A stretch of DNA of 64,000 bases, from positions 78,211,551 through 78,275,550 of the forward strand of contig CM045761.1 of NCBI GenBank assembly GCA_025200525.1, in the 5' to 3' direction. This document shows, in pieces, positions 12,030-23,869 of this stretch (positions are counted from its first letter, which is position 1; each line of letters starts with the position of its first letter). The notes under the pieces were generated by a model. That model had not been told where the DNA came from. It saw only the letters and a program-made list of their open reading frames with translations, and did no database searches. A program made the position numbers and the translations under genes. The DNA comes from Camellia lanceoleosa. Lineage: Eukaryota > Streptophyta > Magnoliopsida > Ericales > Theaceae.

Positions 12030-12933
12030 CTCAATTGCTTCCGACCCAGTAGATATTCCCTAAGCACTTTGGACAAGAGGTCGTCGGCTCAATCGTCGAG
12101 GATACGGTTGACGAAACGACGATGTTTCATTCTCTACCCCGGTTGTTAGGCGGAGGCCGAGAAAGCGGTGTCTTAATACGGCGAGGTTACAGAGCGATGG
12201 CCTACCCTAGCGATCAACATCGGTGAGGTCTTAGTTTCTGCCATAGAGATACACATACCAGTCAGTCAGCAGGATCAGCAAAATATGGCCGGGATGGAAG
12301 AAATGATGCGCCAAGTCCAAGAGAGTATGAGACAGATGCAGGAGGATGCTATCCGCCAAGCGAAGTTCGCTAAATAGCAGGCCACAATCATGGCCCAGCA
12401 GGCGGAGCTAATTACCCGACTCCAGCAGCAAGCCGGAGCATCAGCTTCGTACCCAAACCCTCCCCCACCAGGAGCCCCGCTACCCGAGCAGACACCAACT
12501 ATCCAGAATATCCTGCCAAACATCCAAAACACCTTACCAAATGTCCAAAACATCCAGGAGGACACAGACCTTCCAATGGGCCAGCTCCGCCCCCACTTCC
12601 GCCTCAACTGTCCAAGACCCATACACCCGCTAACCACCCGGACTCTCCCTTCGAGTTCGAAATAGACCCTACAGCACTGAAATTGAGCAAGCTTGAGAAG
12701 CTATTCAAAAAATCCCAAGGAGTAAGGGCTATTCCGGATATCGAGGACGGATATACCGATGTGGCCGTGACGCTACCGGATAGATTCAAAATGCCGCAGA
12801 TTGATCGCTTCGACGGATCTTCTGATCCCATGGTCTACCTCCGACTATTCTCAGATATATTACGGCCAATGGGCCTCACCAGACCCCAGAAGCTTTCACT
12901 ATTCGGCCGGATCCTGTCGGGAGTAGCCGTTAT
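12030..12933 (+). pseudogene. Element B gag, first part
   Basis: Homologous to A gag. The start region (SSIASDPVDIP-like) runs into a stop (TAA) at the codon matching R in A; a second stop (TAG, near 12374) follows a methionine- and glutamine-rich stretch (MEEMMRQVQESMRQMQEDAI), then a proline-rich part. The capsid core starts about 12788 (MPQIDRFDGSSDPMVYLRLF, LTRPQKLSLFGRILSGVA) and is cut at 12933 by a solo LTR. The protein continues at 17147. The two stops plus the insertion make it non-functional. Confidence 0.85.
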
Positions 12934-15900
12934 TGTAGAAACCCCATTTTTGACCGACCTTAAGACTTAGACGTCACCGATTGAGCGCTCGGTGATGTTG
13001 CATATTGTGCTCGTTCAAAAGTCTCAGAGTCGCGGCCGTGAGCCCTGCCTCCGGACTTCCGAACTCTCTTCTGTACCTTGCCTCGGTTTGCGAACCAGAC
13101 TCAATTTTCTCTGTTTCTTTTCCTGAGGGGAGGGAGAGGTCCCGTAGACCATCTCTCAGCGGCCGTGGGCTACATTTCGTGGCCGTAGGCCATTTTGCCC
13201 ATTTCGGAGCCCGGTTCCCGGTTTTCGGAGCCGTCAGGCCGTGTGCCTCGGTTCGAGACCGCCTAACCATCTTCGACTGCTCTGGTTTTTGGCATGCATC
13301 TCATTTACTCTCTTTTGAGGGACACTGAGGCCTAAAAGACCCACTTCGTGGTCGAATGCCACTTTCGGTGCTTAACAGCCTGTTTTCGGGACCCCGAACT
13401 GTGTGTTTTGGCCCCCGAACATTCGTTTTACATCGGTTTTCGTTCATTTTTGGCAGGTACCTCTGTTTTATCACCAGGAAGGTCACAGAAGGGCCGGAGG
13501 CTAGTAATTCTCTCAGCAACCAGTTATATTCCTCCGGCGCCCTCCGACGCCCGTTTTTCTCACTTCCGAGCCAATGTTGACCACCCTAGGGCCAGTATCT
13601 TTAACCCCAAACCACATATTTGTGTTGTACACACATGGGAGGACCCTAAAAGTTTATGGCCGGCCAGTAATTCAACTTGGACCTTTTGAACCCCTCCTAA
13701 AAGTGGCTTGTTGTCTCTCCTGTCTTACAGTTGCCAATTTCCAACCACAGGGTTTTGTTGAGGACACATGGGAGGACACCTTTTTGTGGTGGCCGGCCAA
13801 AAATTTCTCTGGACCATTTTGCCCCTTGGCCGGCCGGCCATAGGGGGTGGCTGGCCGGCCACCTACAGCTTTGATAACTGGCCGGCCAGCTTCCTTACAG
13901 GGAGTACATTACAGTTGTGCATTGTTTTCCCTCCAAAAACTGCATCCGGAGGGAACTTTTTTTGGAGGGAAAATTGATGCCAATTTCCTCCACTTTTTTC
14001 CCTCCATTTCTTCCCCATTCTTGTCCATATAGCTGGCCTCCCAGCTCTCTTTCAAGGGTTGGAAAAATTCCTTGGAGCCCATACATTCATATCCCTCTCC
14101 GTTTCTCTCAAAATCCCTAAGTTTTGCACCATTTCTTCATCACTACCAAGCACCACCATCACTACTCCATCACAGCAGCTTGGAGCAGCTTTCCAGAGGC
14201 TAAAGGTGTTGCAACTTGGTCCAAGAATCATCAAAGGGGTAGTTTTCAAGGGTAAGTTGCCATTCCCCTCTTTTGTAGCTCATTTTTGCCACATTTTTCT
14301 AGCCTATTTTCTTACTGTTTTGGGCCCCAACCCTAACTGAAAGGGGCATTTTTTTGAGCCATTCTTCATGTTTTTTTAAGGGCTCAACCCTGTTTGAGCC
14401 CCCCATTGTGCACTTGTTTCAATACCCTCTTGTATGCCATTGTTTTGCATGGTATTTTTAGCATGTGTGTATTCTGTTTTTGAGCATGATGTAAACTGTA
14501 GTTAGGCCTATTTTGAGCCCCTCTTCAACATTGAATAAGGGATCAACCTTGTTTCGGACCTCCATGTATCACTTGCTTCATCACCCCTCTTTGGTCCCTA
14601 TTTTTGCATGCTTTGTTAGCTCACCTTGATTCTGTTTTTAGGCCATGATCAGAACTGAAAGTGGCCATATTTTGACCTTCTTGGCATGTTTCATTAAGGG
14701 TCTTTGTCTGTTTGAGGAATTTTTTGTATACTTCATGTTATACCCCTTTGTTGGCCTATATCTTGCATTGCATTTTGAGCATGTTTTTATACTGATTTGG
14801 GGCTTTTCATCTACTGTAAATGTTCATATTTTTGGTCCCTCTTCAGTGTTGTAGAAGGGTATTTTTCTGTTTGGGCTTTGCATCTACCACTTGCTTCATT
14901 GCCTCCCTTGCGGAGCCATTCTTGTATGCCATTTTAGCCCTACTTGTGCTTACTGGTTGGCCATGTTTTGTACTGTAAAAATGATATTTTTGGGGCTGCC
15001 TTTCTTCTGATTTTACACTTCATGTCCTAATTCTGCATGCTTTGTATAGCTGTAAGCCATTTCGTGTACCTAGTTTTGCATTTCGGGAAAGATTCCATGC
15101 ATCGGGTGTCATTTCGCCTTGTTTCGGGGCTGTTTTGCCCCTCATTTTGTCACTGATTTTTGTATGTTTTCATATCATATTCCATGTATTTGCCATGTCT
15201 CATTAGAGTGGCATTTCGGTGCCTGAGGGTCCGTCCTCGGTTTGCGTGCACGCGTGCACGCATTTCGAGTTGTCTTGTTTTCATCATGATGGCCTCCTAT
15301 GTGAGTGTGGCTGAGGCTCTCTCATGTTGGTGTAAGCCCATATTGCATTGCGTATGCCATTTCATCCATAGCATTGTGCATGCTCGGTTGTGTATTACCT
15401 TGTATAGCGTGTATGCCATTCCATAACATTGTGTATGTTAGGATTGTACCTTAGTTGCATTTCATGCATGTCATGCATATTGCATCGTGTTCGGGATAGG
15501 AGTTAGCCTAGGCACAGGAAATGAGGTGCGTTCTGTACTCCGAGTGACGGAACGCGTCTCAATTCCCAAGTCACCGACACTCCGGATTATCCATGATGGA
15601 GTTAGGTTTTGTTGTAGTGTTCATATGCATTCATTCTATATCAAGTTGTGCAATTCGACTCCTCGACCATCATGCATCGAGATGCGTAATTGGTGGTACG
15701 AGGATCGAGACATGCATACATTTGTAAAAATACATTGCTATGCCCCTTTCCTGCTCTCTGTTGCAGCATATCAAGAATCAGCGGTCTTCCGAGGCTTGGC
15801 GCACTTTTCAAGAATCATTGCAAAACAGAGGCTAATTGGGGCATTCCAGTGGATTTCCGCGCAAAGCAGCCCAAACATGCATCATTCCATCATCCGGAGC

Positions 15901-17146
15901 AGAATCAAGGCAGTCCCTGGCTTGCATGCCAGTTTTATTATTTTCTTAGTTAATTTGTAAATTAATTAGGAATTTGGATTGTACTATTCTTTTAGTCGAG
16001 ACTGTATATTTATTCGGACCCTCTGTGCGAGGGCATAATTGTAATAAGTGTGCGTGAGTGTGATGTATGTCTTCTAACCCCACGTCTTTCTTCCCTTTTA
16101 TTTACCTGCTTATGATGGTTAGATTAGGGCATATTTCAATTAGCATACAGTATGACAGCATGTTTGCATCATTCATCTGTTTTGCACGCACCGGGCTCGG
16201 CGCATCATACAAACTGCATTTGTATTTCAATTCCAAATTGAATACGTGTTAGTTGTAGCATTCCATATGCTATGTTTAGGACAGCCGAGCCTGCTATAGT
16301 TGCATTTTTGCATGTGTTGCATTAGGCATTTCTGTATATTTAGGATCATGCATGATTTCTAATGAGCTTCTGTTTTGGCTTGGAGTACTCGGTGAGTTTT
16401 TATGCTTTAGCATCCTTGCATGCGTGTGAGTGACTGCCATGAATAGCATGCTTACCATGAGGCTACGTGCTTATGTGATATAACTGTCTTGAATGCCTGT
16501 GGGTGGAGGTTGGGTTACTTGGATTGGACAATTCATCAAATGTTTGTTTTAAGCCCACTAGATAGTGGCAAAATCATGTTTTTCTAAGCCCACCCGAGGG
16601 TGGCAAATCCACGTCTTAGCCTACCTGCGGGTAGCACCATCAAACCATTTTTCAAACAAACAAACATGAAGTGTTTTGTTCCAATTCAGGCGACTCAGTC
16701 TATACTTATTTGCTGCGAGCATCACATAGTAACCTAGGCTAATAACTGGAATAAGAACGCACAATGTTTTCAAAATCAGATATCATGGTTAGTAGAGGCC
16801 GGTCTTTGACTGGGCGAGCGGGGGTGCTCACGAGGTGACCTTCCCCAATCGTACCGAAGTTCCCGAGCCGAGGCAACTTTGGTGATGACGGACACGTGGC
16901 CTTTGGCACCAAGTCAGGGTTTCCTAAGTTTCCCATTAAAAAACATTTAGGTGGCGACTCTGTATCTGGCAAAGCAGTCCATGTTTGGCACTTCTTTCAA
17001 AAATCTGTTTTCTCAAAACGATTTGCCGGATTTGGATTCTTTGGTTCAAGATTAAGAAACGTGACATTTGAGTCCTTGAACTGTAGTGACCCCAATATGA
17101 ACGGAACGGGACTTAACCCTCCCGGATGCGTTCGGGGACGTCTACA
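12934..17146 (+). repeat. Solo LTR (family B', 4.2 kb) inserted in gag of element B
   Basis: Starts TGTAGAAACCCCATTTTTGA and ends GGGGACGTCTACA. It is flanked by gttat (12929-12933) and gctat (17147-17151), a 5-bp target duplication with one change; joining the flanks restores the gag reading (GVA then WYAKLEDD). The full length matches the minus-strand solo LTR at 53635-58323. A TATA-like CATATAG lies about 1.09 kb from the start (14026-14032). No internal region is left, so it arose by recombination between two LTRs. The longer open stretches inside (13348-13689, 15487-15960, 16896-17309) are unsupported. Confidence 0.9.
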
Positions 17147-19150
17147 GCTATCTGGTATGCGAAGTTGGAAGATGATGTCAAGCGGAATTGGGACGAAATG
17201 GCCGAGGCCTTTGTTGCGCAATACTCTTACAACACCCAGATTGAGATTACAACTCGTGATCTCGAAACAACAAGGTAGGAGCCCAAAGAGAGTTTCTCAG
17301 ATTTCGTGATCCGGTGGAGGGTGAAAGCCTCGATGATGACTTTAAGGCCCACCGATAAGGACCAGATTCGGATGATTGTGCGCAATCTCTAGCCAAATTG
17401 ATGCAAAAGATGATTGTACTCCCCTTCTCCACTTTTTCAAATCTGCACGAGATGGGGGTACAAATTGAAGATGCAATGAAATAGGGTCTGATTGACCAAG
17501 ACATGGAGCAACCCCGGAGAACTTTTAACCGTAATAACAATGCAGGCCCGAGTGGCGCTGCAGCTGCAAGAACTTCGGAGGTCAGTAGCCACACCCTTCT
17601 CCGGTGCATCCGGAAGCAATACGCAAAACACCAAATACCAACCCAGAGGCCAGAGAACCTTCACACCCCTATATATGCCCCTGTCCAAAGCTCTGGGGTA
17701 TTAATCAGGAAAAAACATTTGAAACCCCTAGAGCCGAGGCCACTACCAAACCCATTCCCTCCCTCTCATGACCCGGCAAAATACTGCGCGTATCACCAAC
17801 AACACGGCCACGACACTGACCGTTGTTTTAGATTGCGTCACGAGATCTAGGATCTTATTGACAAACAGGTGATTGCGCCTCCCGACAAACCCAATGTCAC
17901 AACAAATCCTCTCACACCACATAACCAAGCTCCCCCTCCCAACAGAATCAACTTTATCCAAACTGGGGTCGTGTCCTACGATCCTAGTATCTATATCACC
18001 CCATCCCACCTACCTAAGCCGGAGGTGCTCATTCCCGACTGCACTGACCTTTTGTGCATGCTGGATATCTCTACAACCCAACCAGAGCCAACGGTGGTGA
18101 CCATCAAAGATGGGATAAGGCAGATTTCAGAGGAGAGTGGAATTATCGAGTTTGGGATTGAGCAATCTGGGAGTGTCGCTGGGGAAGCCTATGATCTGAG
18201 TGAGTACATTCACAGCCAGGCAGTGGGCTGTATAGAATTGCGGAGAAGCGGTGTGTGTGATCCGGAGGGATGGATTTGAGAAAGGGACAGACGATTTGAC
18301 GACTGTGGGAGAGGACTTTGCCAACCTACAGTTTTTCGATGAGCAAGAATCGAGGTGCGATCAAGCGGATTCGATTATGAGAATCGGCAGAGGCCTTTGG
18401 ATGGTGGATGATCAACGGATGTGGTGGAAGAATTCCAGGGCGGCGAGAACAAGGGTATCGATTGTAGGAAGGGCCAAAAGTCAGAGTACATTGCCAGAGA
18501 GCGCCAGTACGAAGAATTTTGCTCAGAACAGTGGCATTGTGAATACAGAGAAAGATGAACAACGAACTGCGCTAACACAGGTGGACCAAGAAAAGATTTG
18601 GGATTCCGAGAGGATCCGAAAAGCCAAAGCCCATGAAGGGATTGAAAGTGCTGTGGGCACGAAGACAGAAGATGCTACAAGCATGTAGGCTGAAAGTACT
18701 GCGGGTACAATCACGCCGGAGCCAGACAGATGTTTGTTGGCTGCTCACGGGATGTGGTGGGAAGACGATGATTTATGTCTTGCCCACACAAACGAGGATT
18801 AGGGAGGCAATCAGCCAGATGACACCTGGTATCTCGATGAGGTTGATCACATGACAAGAAGCGGGCGGTATTTCAAGCCCCCGCACCTGGACCAGCCAGA
18901 GGCATCTGGGAAGGATAAAGAAGCTGAGAGACAGAAGGAGAAACAGCTTGAAGAGGAGGTCAAGCAGGTTAAAGATACAAGCGGACATCTCCATCGGGGC
19001 GCTTATGGCATCACGAGTGCAGACGGTGTCCTATCTGCTATGGACAAGGCCAAACTCTCTATAGATACCACACGGAAGCGGTGGTTGGGTAGTCTTTCCG
19101 GGAGGAGGTTCCCCGACGTTAACCTTTTCAGACAAAGAACTACAGCCTGA
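17147..19150 (+). pseudogene. Element B gag, second part (capsid end, zinc knuckle, connector)
   Basis: Continues gag after the solo LTR: WYAKLEDDVKRNWDEMAEAF, a stop after DLETTR (TAG near 17276), ESFSDFVIRWRVKASMMTLR, then several stops around 17390-17490. The zinc knuckle is at 17785-17826. After that come EIQDLID-like, a proline-rich stretch (18000 region), and the charged connector GRYFKPPHLDQPEASG with KEAERQKEKQLEEE (18851-18970). At least five frame or stop defects. Same order as element A. Confidence 0.85.
17785..17826 (+). other. Element B gag zinc knuckle
   Basis: Codons read CAYHQQHGHDTDRC, a C-x2-H-x4-H-x4-C finger, one residue different from the knuckle in element A. Confidence 0.8.
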
Positions 19151-20276
19151 GGGCGCAAATCATAACAAACCCCTTTACATCTTCGTGGAATGTAGAGATA
19201 AGTGGGTGCCGGTGGTTCTTGTCGATACGGGATCCGCCATTAACGTGTGCCCGTCAAGGACAGCATATGCGATCGGGTTGAAGCCCGCGGACTTCGTGCT
19301 GACTACTCAAGTGATCAGAGCCTATGATAACACCAGCAGGGAGGTGATGGGGACTGTCAAAATTAAGACCCAGGTTGGTCCAGGACAACACAACATTGAA
19401 TTCTATGTCTTGGACGTTCCTGCAACCTTTAATTTACTCTTGGGGCGACCGTGGTTGCACCAGGTAAAGACAGTCTCTTCCACTTTGCATCAGATGGTGA
19501 AATACCCCTACGGAAAGGGAGTAGCCATTGTTTTCAGGAACTCATCAATCCATCCACCTCCGGAGATATCTACACCAGTCCTAGAAATTGAGCACGGCAT
19601 GGAGGACGTGTTTCTGTCAGGTTTTACTTTGGCTGAGGCCCGGGTTGTGCAGAATATCATGGCTGTTAATGAGGGAGTGTATGTCAGTGCTCAATCTGTC
19701 TACCTCATGAATAAGCTACAACACATCCTCGGGATGGGATTGGGAAGGAGCGGCCGGAAGGGCTTCGCAGTATTGGCCGAAGTGCCATACAACCCTCATA
19801 CCTTTGGATTGGGTTATCAGCCCACCAAAGAGGATTGGTTAAGGAAGGGAAAAGAAATGGCTGGGAGAGCCAAAGCAAAGAAGGCGGGGAAGCCTTTTGA
19901 CTTAATGCATAGGCCCATTCAGGGTACCCTAAGCAGACGCTTAAATGCAGGAGGAGGACTTTCCGTTTGTGGCTTCCTCGTGCATTGGCTAAGCGGAGAA
20001 AGCGCGTTCGAGCTTGAGATTTTCTTTGACCTACAACTACCGAGGATGACGTTCTTTGGCGAAGCGCAGACCCATCACCGAGTTGAGCGGTGTAAGGCGA
20101 TGGACTTGAGGTCGAAATTGAAATGGGGTAGCAGCAGCATGTCTACTTTCAGATCCTCCGATCGACCAAAAGTGCTTGGGGATAACTTCTCGGTTTCCAT
20201 GATTGGGGATGAAAGCAGTGTGAGCCTACCAACTATTTTGGATGCATCTATCGCACCCTCTCTCACTTGTATCTGA
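19150..20276 (+). CDS. Element B aspartic protease with G-patch-like region
   Basis: The best-preserved enzyme of B, open from 19185 to 20276 (363 residues). After KPLYIFVECRDKWVPVVLV the catalytic box DTGSAINVCP is intact (D-T-G-S at 19224-19235), with the flap region QVIRAYDNTSREVMG and the LLLGRPW motif near residue 85. This is a retropepsin-type protease that cuts Gag-Pol. Further on, 19707-19765 reads MNKLQHILGMGLGRSGRKG with GLGYQP beyond, the spacing of a G-patch, which in other proteins binds RNA or RNA helicases. The C-terminal third is basic then acidic and unassigned. The true N-terminus lies upstream in a continuous gag-pro ORF now broken. Confidence 0.85.
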
Positions 20277-20703
20277 GGAGGGATTTTTGTCAGCGATGAC
20301 GGGTCGTAGTGAGCCGAATCGATTCCACGAATCTGAGTCGAATCGGGTTCAGCTTCAGAGTCTGAGTCTGGTGATCTGAGGATGATAACCGGATGCCAGT
20401 CTTGTCAGTCCGTCTTTTTCTTTCTCATTTGAGTCTGTTATAACCGAGGAATTGGACGATTTGGATGTGCTTAATGAGAATCAAATAGCCGTGGTTTCTG
20501 AGTACTTTTCTGTGCCCTTAATTTATTGCATAAACTCAGACTTTCAAAATTTTGATGAAAATGACGAGGAAGAAATTTCTCCGATTTTGCAACGCTTAAT
20601 TGAGCAAGAGCAGGAGAGATTTGTTAAACCCCTAATGGATGAAATCACTACCGTGAATATTGGTACTGAGGAGGACCCGCGGCTGGTCTAGATCGGGTCC
20701 ACG
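20277..20703 (+). pseudogene. Element B acidic linker before RT
   Basis: The open part (20452-20691) reads DLDVLNENQIAVVSEYFSVP, then FDENDEEEISPILQRLIEQE, ending MDEITTVNIGTEEDPRLV. It is close to the same region of A (1560-1750). No known domain. The beginning (20280-20440) has frame breaks compared with A's serine/aspartate-rich stretch. Confidence 0.6.
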
Positions 20704-21690
20704 TTGTCTTCAGAGGAACGCGAGTGCTTAGTCGCTTTATTAAAAGATTTCAAAGATGTTTTCGCGTGGTCCTACGAAGACATGCCTGGGATCGATCACG
20801 AGATTATGCGACCGGATCCTCTTGACCCGAGGCGAACCGATCAAGCGAAACTTCGGGAGGATCCGCCGGATTGGGCTCTCAAGATCAAAGAAGAGGTCAC
20901 CAAGCAAATCGGCGAGCTTCCTATTAGTATCTGAATACCGACTTGGTTGTAGCGTTGTTCGATCTTAGAAGAAGGATGGCGGGATCCAGTATCGTGAGAT
21001 TTGAGATTTGAGCGAGCTAGTCAGAACGACTTTCCCTGCCACATATTGACGAGTTAGTGGACTTCCTGACGGGGCATGCTTTACTTTCATTCATGGATGG
21101 CTTCTCGGCTACAATCGGATAGTAATGGCACTGAAGGCCAGGAAAAGACGCATTTACCACCCGTGGAACATCTTACTCTGAGTGATGCCGTTTGGGTTAA
21201 AGAATGCTGGAGCTACTTATTAACGGGCCGCGACTACAATATTGCATGATATGATCCACAAGGAGGTTGAGGTGTACGTGGACGACATGATTGTCAAGTC
21301 CAAAGATAGAGAGGGCCACTACACCGCCTTGCAGAAGTTCTTTCAAAGGATCAGAGAATTTCGATTGCGGCTGAATCCTCAGAAATGTTCGTTTGGTGTT
21401 ACAGCGGGAAAAATACTGGGGTTTCTGATTACACAGAGAGGCGTTGAAGTCGACCCTTCCAAAATCAAGGCTATCTTAGAAATGCCACCACCAAGGACTG
21501 AAAAGGAGGTGCGAGGCTTTCTGGGTAAAGTACAATTCATAAGACGGTTTATCTCAAAATTAACCTTGACTTGTGAACCACTTTTTGGTCTCCTGAAGAA
21601 AGGAAAGAAATTCCAATGGGACGGCCGATGCCAAGCTACATTTGAACAGATCAAAGAATACTTACAGAACCCGCCGTCTTTGTGACCACG
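20704..21690 (+). pseudogene. Element B reverse transcriptase (broken)
   Basis: Begins MSSEERECLVALLKDFKDVF as in A. From about 20800 to 21240 it has many one- or two-base indels relative to A, so KDGRIRVCVDFRDLN and FSGYNQI survive only as fragments in changing frames. From 21242 the reading recovers: the catalytic box YVDD is intact at 21275-21286, followed by LNPQKCSFGVTAGKILGFLI and GFLGKVQFIRRFISKLTLTC. The domain is not functional because of the frameshifts. Compared with A, B keeps YVDD but loses frame; A keeps frame longer but has YVED. Confidence 0.9.
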
Positions 21691-21737
21691 AGCCGGGAGA
21701 CCGTTGATATTGTACCTTTCGATGAATCGAGACTACA

Positions 21738-22616
21738 ATGGGCTGCATGCTCGCACAAGAATCAGAGGACAAGGTGGAGAAAGCCATCTACTATCTGAGC
21801 AAGAAGATGCTAGAATATGAGACTCGCTATACACCGTTGGAGAAGGCTTGCTTAGCTTTGGTATGGGCTACCAGGAAGCTGCGGCACTACCTGTTAGCTC
21901 ACTCCGTAATGTTGGTTTCACGACTCAATCCCATCAAATATCTTTTCGAGAAACCAGCACTTACGGGTAGGCTAGCTCGTTGGTTGTTGTTGCTCTCCGA
22001 ATTTGATCTGAAGTATGTAATGCGCAAGTCAGTCAAGGGAAGAGCAGTAGCAGAATTCTTAGCCGACCACCCAGTGGAAGGGGGTGAAGCAGTCGAGTAC
22101 TTATTCCCAGATGAAGCCATTTTGCACATCGACGATGAAACTTGGACGATGTACTTTGACGGAGCGTCAAATCAATACGGGTATGGGATAGGAGTGTTGC
22201 TGATAGCACCTGACAAGTCCTGTATCCCTCTAGCCTTCAAACTCCGGTTCAAAGTCTCGAACAACGAAGCAGAATATGAGGCATGCATTGCCGGTCTAGA
22301 AGCAGCCCTGGAACTAGGGGCAAGACGGTTGGACGTCATCGGGGACTCGAACCTTATTGTGTCTCAAGCAAAAGGAGACTAGAAAGTCAAGGAAGAAAAG
22401 ATGATGATGTATCACCAGACCTTGGACTTGCTAATTCCTCGGTTTGAGAAGCTAAACTTTGCTCATCTACTACGAGAGAACAACAGGTTCGCAGATTCTT
22501 TGGCAACTCTATCTTCCATGATAGACATCCCGTTCAGAATCCGGATGCGTCCAGTCATCATTGACCAGAAATTTACACCAGCCTATGAGTCGATTGCTGC
22601 TATAGATAAAGTTTAG
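21738..22616 (+). pseudogene. Element B RNase H and second (archaeal-type) RNase H
   Basis: 21738-22110 encodes the gypsy RNase H/connection (MGCMLAQESEDKVEKAIYYL, RYTPLEKACLALVWATRKLR), then a linker (AEFLADHPVEGGEAVEYLF) and, from about 22138, the second RNase H with the first acidic motif in TMYFDGAS, NNEAEYEACIAGLEAALELG and the motif VIGDSNLIVSQ. A stop (TAG, 22381-22383) follows QAKGD where W or another residue would stand; the frame continues to LLRENNRFADSLATLSS and a second stop near 22614. Two RNases H in tandem define Tat elements. Apart from the two stops the region is well kept. Confidence 0.9.
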
Positions 22617-22683
22617 GATGAAAACCCCTGGTATTACGACATTTGGAATTTCTTGGAAAAGGAAGCATACCTGCCAGGGGTAA

Positions 22684-23551
22684 ATGCCAAGGATAAAAGG
22701 GCAATCAGAAGAATGGCCATTCAGTTCATCATCTGTGGGGGTAAGCTGTATAAGAGGTCATCTGGGAATGCATAAGCTGTGTGTCGATGCCGAAGAATCA
22801 AAGCGCCTAATGGAGGCCATCCATGGAGGGGAATGCGATGCGCACATGAATGGAGTAATGCTAGCGCGGAAGATCCTCAGACAGGGTTACTACTGGTCCA
22901 CCATGGAGGAGGATTGTATCAGTTTTGTTCGGCGATGCCACAAATGTCAAATTCATGCAAATCGCATGAACATCCCGCCGTCGAAGCTATACAATATGAC
23001 TTCGCCATGGCCATTTTCAGTTTGGGGGAATAGATGTGATCGGGGCTGTCACTCCGAAGGGGTCAAATGGGCATGAGTTCATCCTGGTCGCGATAGATTA
23101 TTTCACGAAGTGGGTCGAGGCCCAATCTTACGCAGTGTTGAAGGCTTCACATGTGGCAAAGTTTATCAGAAACAACATTATCTGTCGCTACGGAGTCCCG
23201 AACAAGATAATTTCAGATAATGGTTCCCACTTCAAGAAGGAAGTAATTGACTTGTTGGAAAAATACAATGTGGCTTTTCATAAGTCATCTACCTATCAGC
23301 TGCAAACCAATGGAGCGGTTGAGGCTGCCAACAAGAACATCAAACACATATTGCAGAAGATGGTGGAAACCTACCGGGATTGGCCAGATAAACTGCCGTT
23401 TGCTCTGTGGGGCTACCAGACTTCAATCAGAACTTCTACTGGGGCGACTCCGTATTCACTGGTTTATGGGATGGAGGCCGTTCTACTTATCGAAATTGAG
23501 GTTCCATCATTGCGAGTATTGGTTGAGTGTCAAATAGCCGAAGCAGATTAG
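22684..23551 (+). pseudogene. Element B integrase: zinc-binding and catalytic core
   Basis: The zinc-binding part (HGGECDAHMNG, GYYWSTMEEDCISFVRRCHK) supplies an H-H-C-C set; a frameshift lies just before it near 22770 and another near 23030. The core (23036-23551) has the triad D at 23096-23098 (AIDYFTKW), D at 23216-23218 (ISDNGSHF) and E at 23321-23323 (NGAVEAANKN); the last two are 34 residues apart, which from memory is usual in this clade. Integrase joins the cDNA to host DNA. The core itself is open, but the enzyme as a whole is broken. Confidence 0.9.
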
Positions 23552-23575
23552 CAGCAGAGCAGGTTTGAGGAACTC

Positions 23576-23869
23576 ATGCTCTTTGATGAGAGAAGACTGA
23601 AGGCACTGTACCATGTTCAAGGTTACGAGCGCAGAATTGCCCGGGCTTTCAACAAGAAAGTTAAGTCCAAGAATCTAAAGGAAGGTGATTTGGTGCTCAA
23701 GGACAACCGAGCTCCCATCCACGACCCAAGGGGCAAGTTCAGACCCAATTGGACTGGTCCCTACATCAAGTCTATCTGGTCAGGTAGAGCTGTGGTTCTG
23801 ATGGATCTAGATGGCTTAGAGTTCTCACAACCGATCAATATGGACAAATTGAAGAAATACTACCCTTGA
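23576..23869 (+). pseudogene. Element B integrase C-terminal domain
   Basis: Separated from the core by one stop (TAG near 23550). It reads MLFDERRLKALYHVQGYERR, LKEGDLVLKDNRAP, then RGKFRPNWTGPYIKSIWSGR and INMDKLKKYYP before the stop. The W-T-GPY pattern is the GPY/F module of Ty3/gypsy integrases, which takes part in DNA binding. No chromodomain follows, as expected for Tat. This is the end of pol. Confidence 0.85.

Noticed and set aside
15487..15960. 157-codon open stretch inside a solo LTR
   Set aside because: The frame is not kept in the sister LTRs (34443-34787, 54824-55261); the DNA is conserved but not the protein.
16896..17309. 137-codon open stretch crossing the LTR/gag boundary
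   Set aside because: It runs through the end of a solo LTR into gag in the wrong frame.
20277..20703. Possible Ogre-type intron between protease and RT
   Set aside because: Known in Ogre elements, but I could not identify convincing donor and acceptor sites amid the frameshifts.
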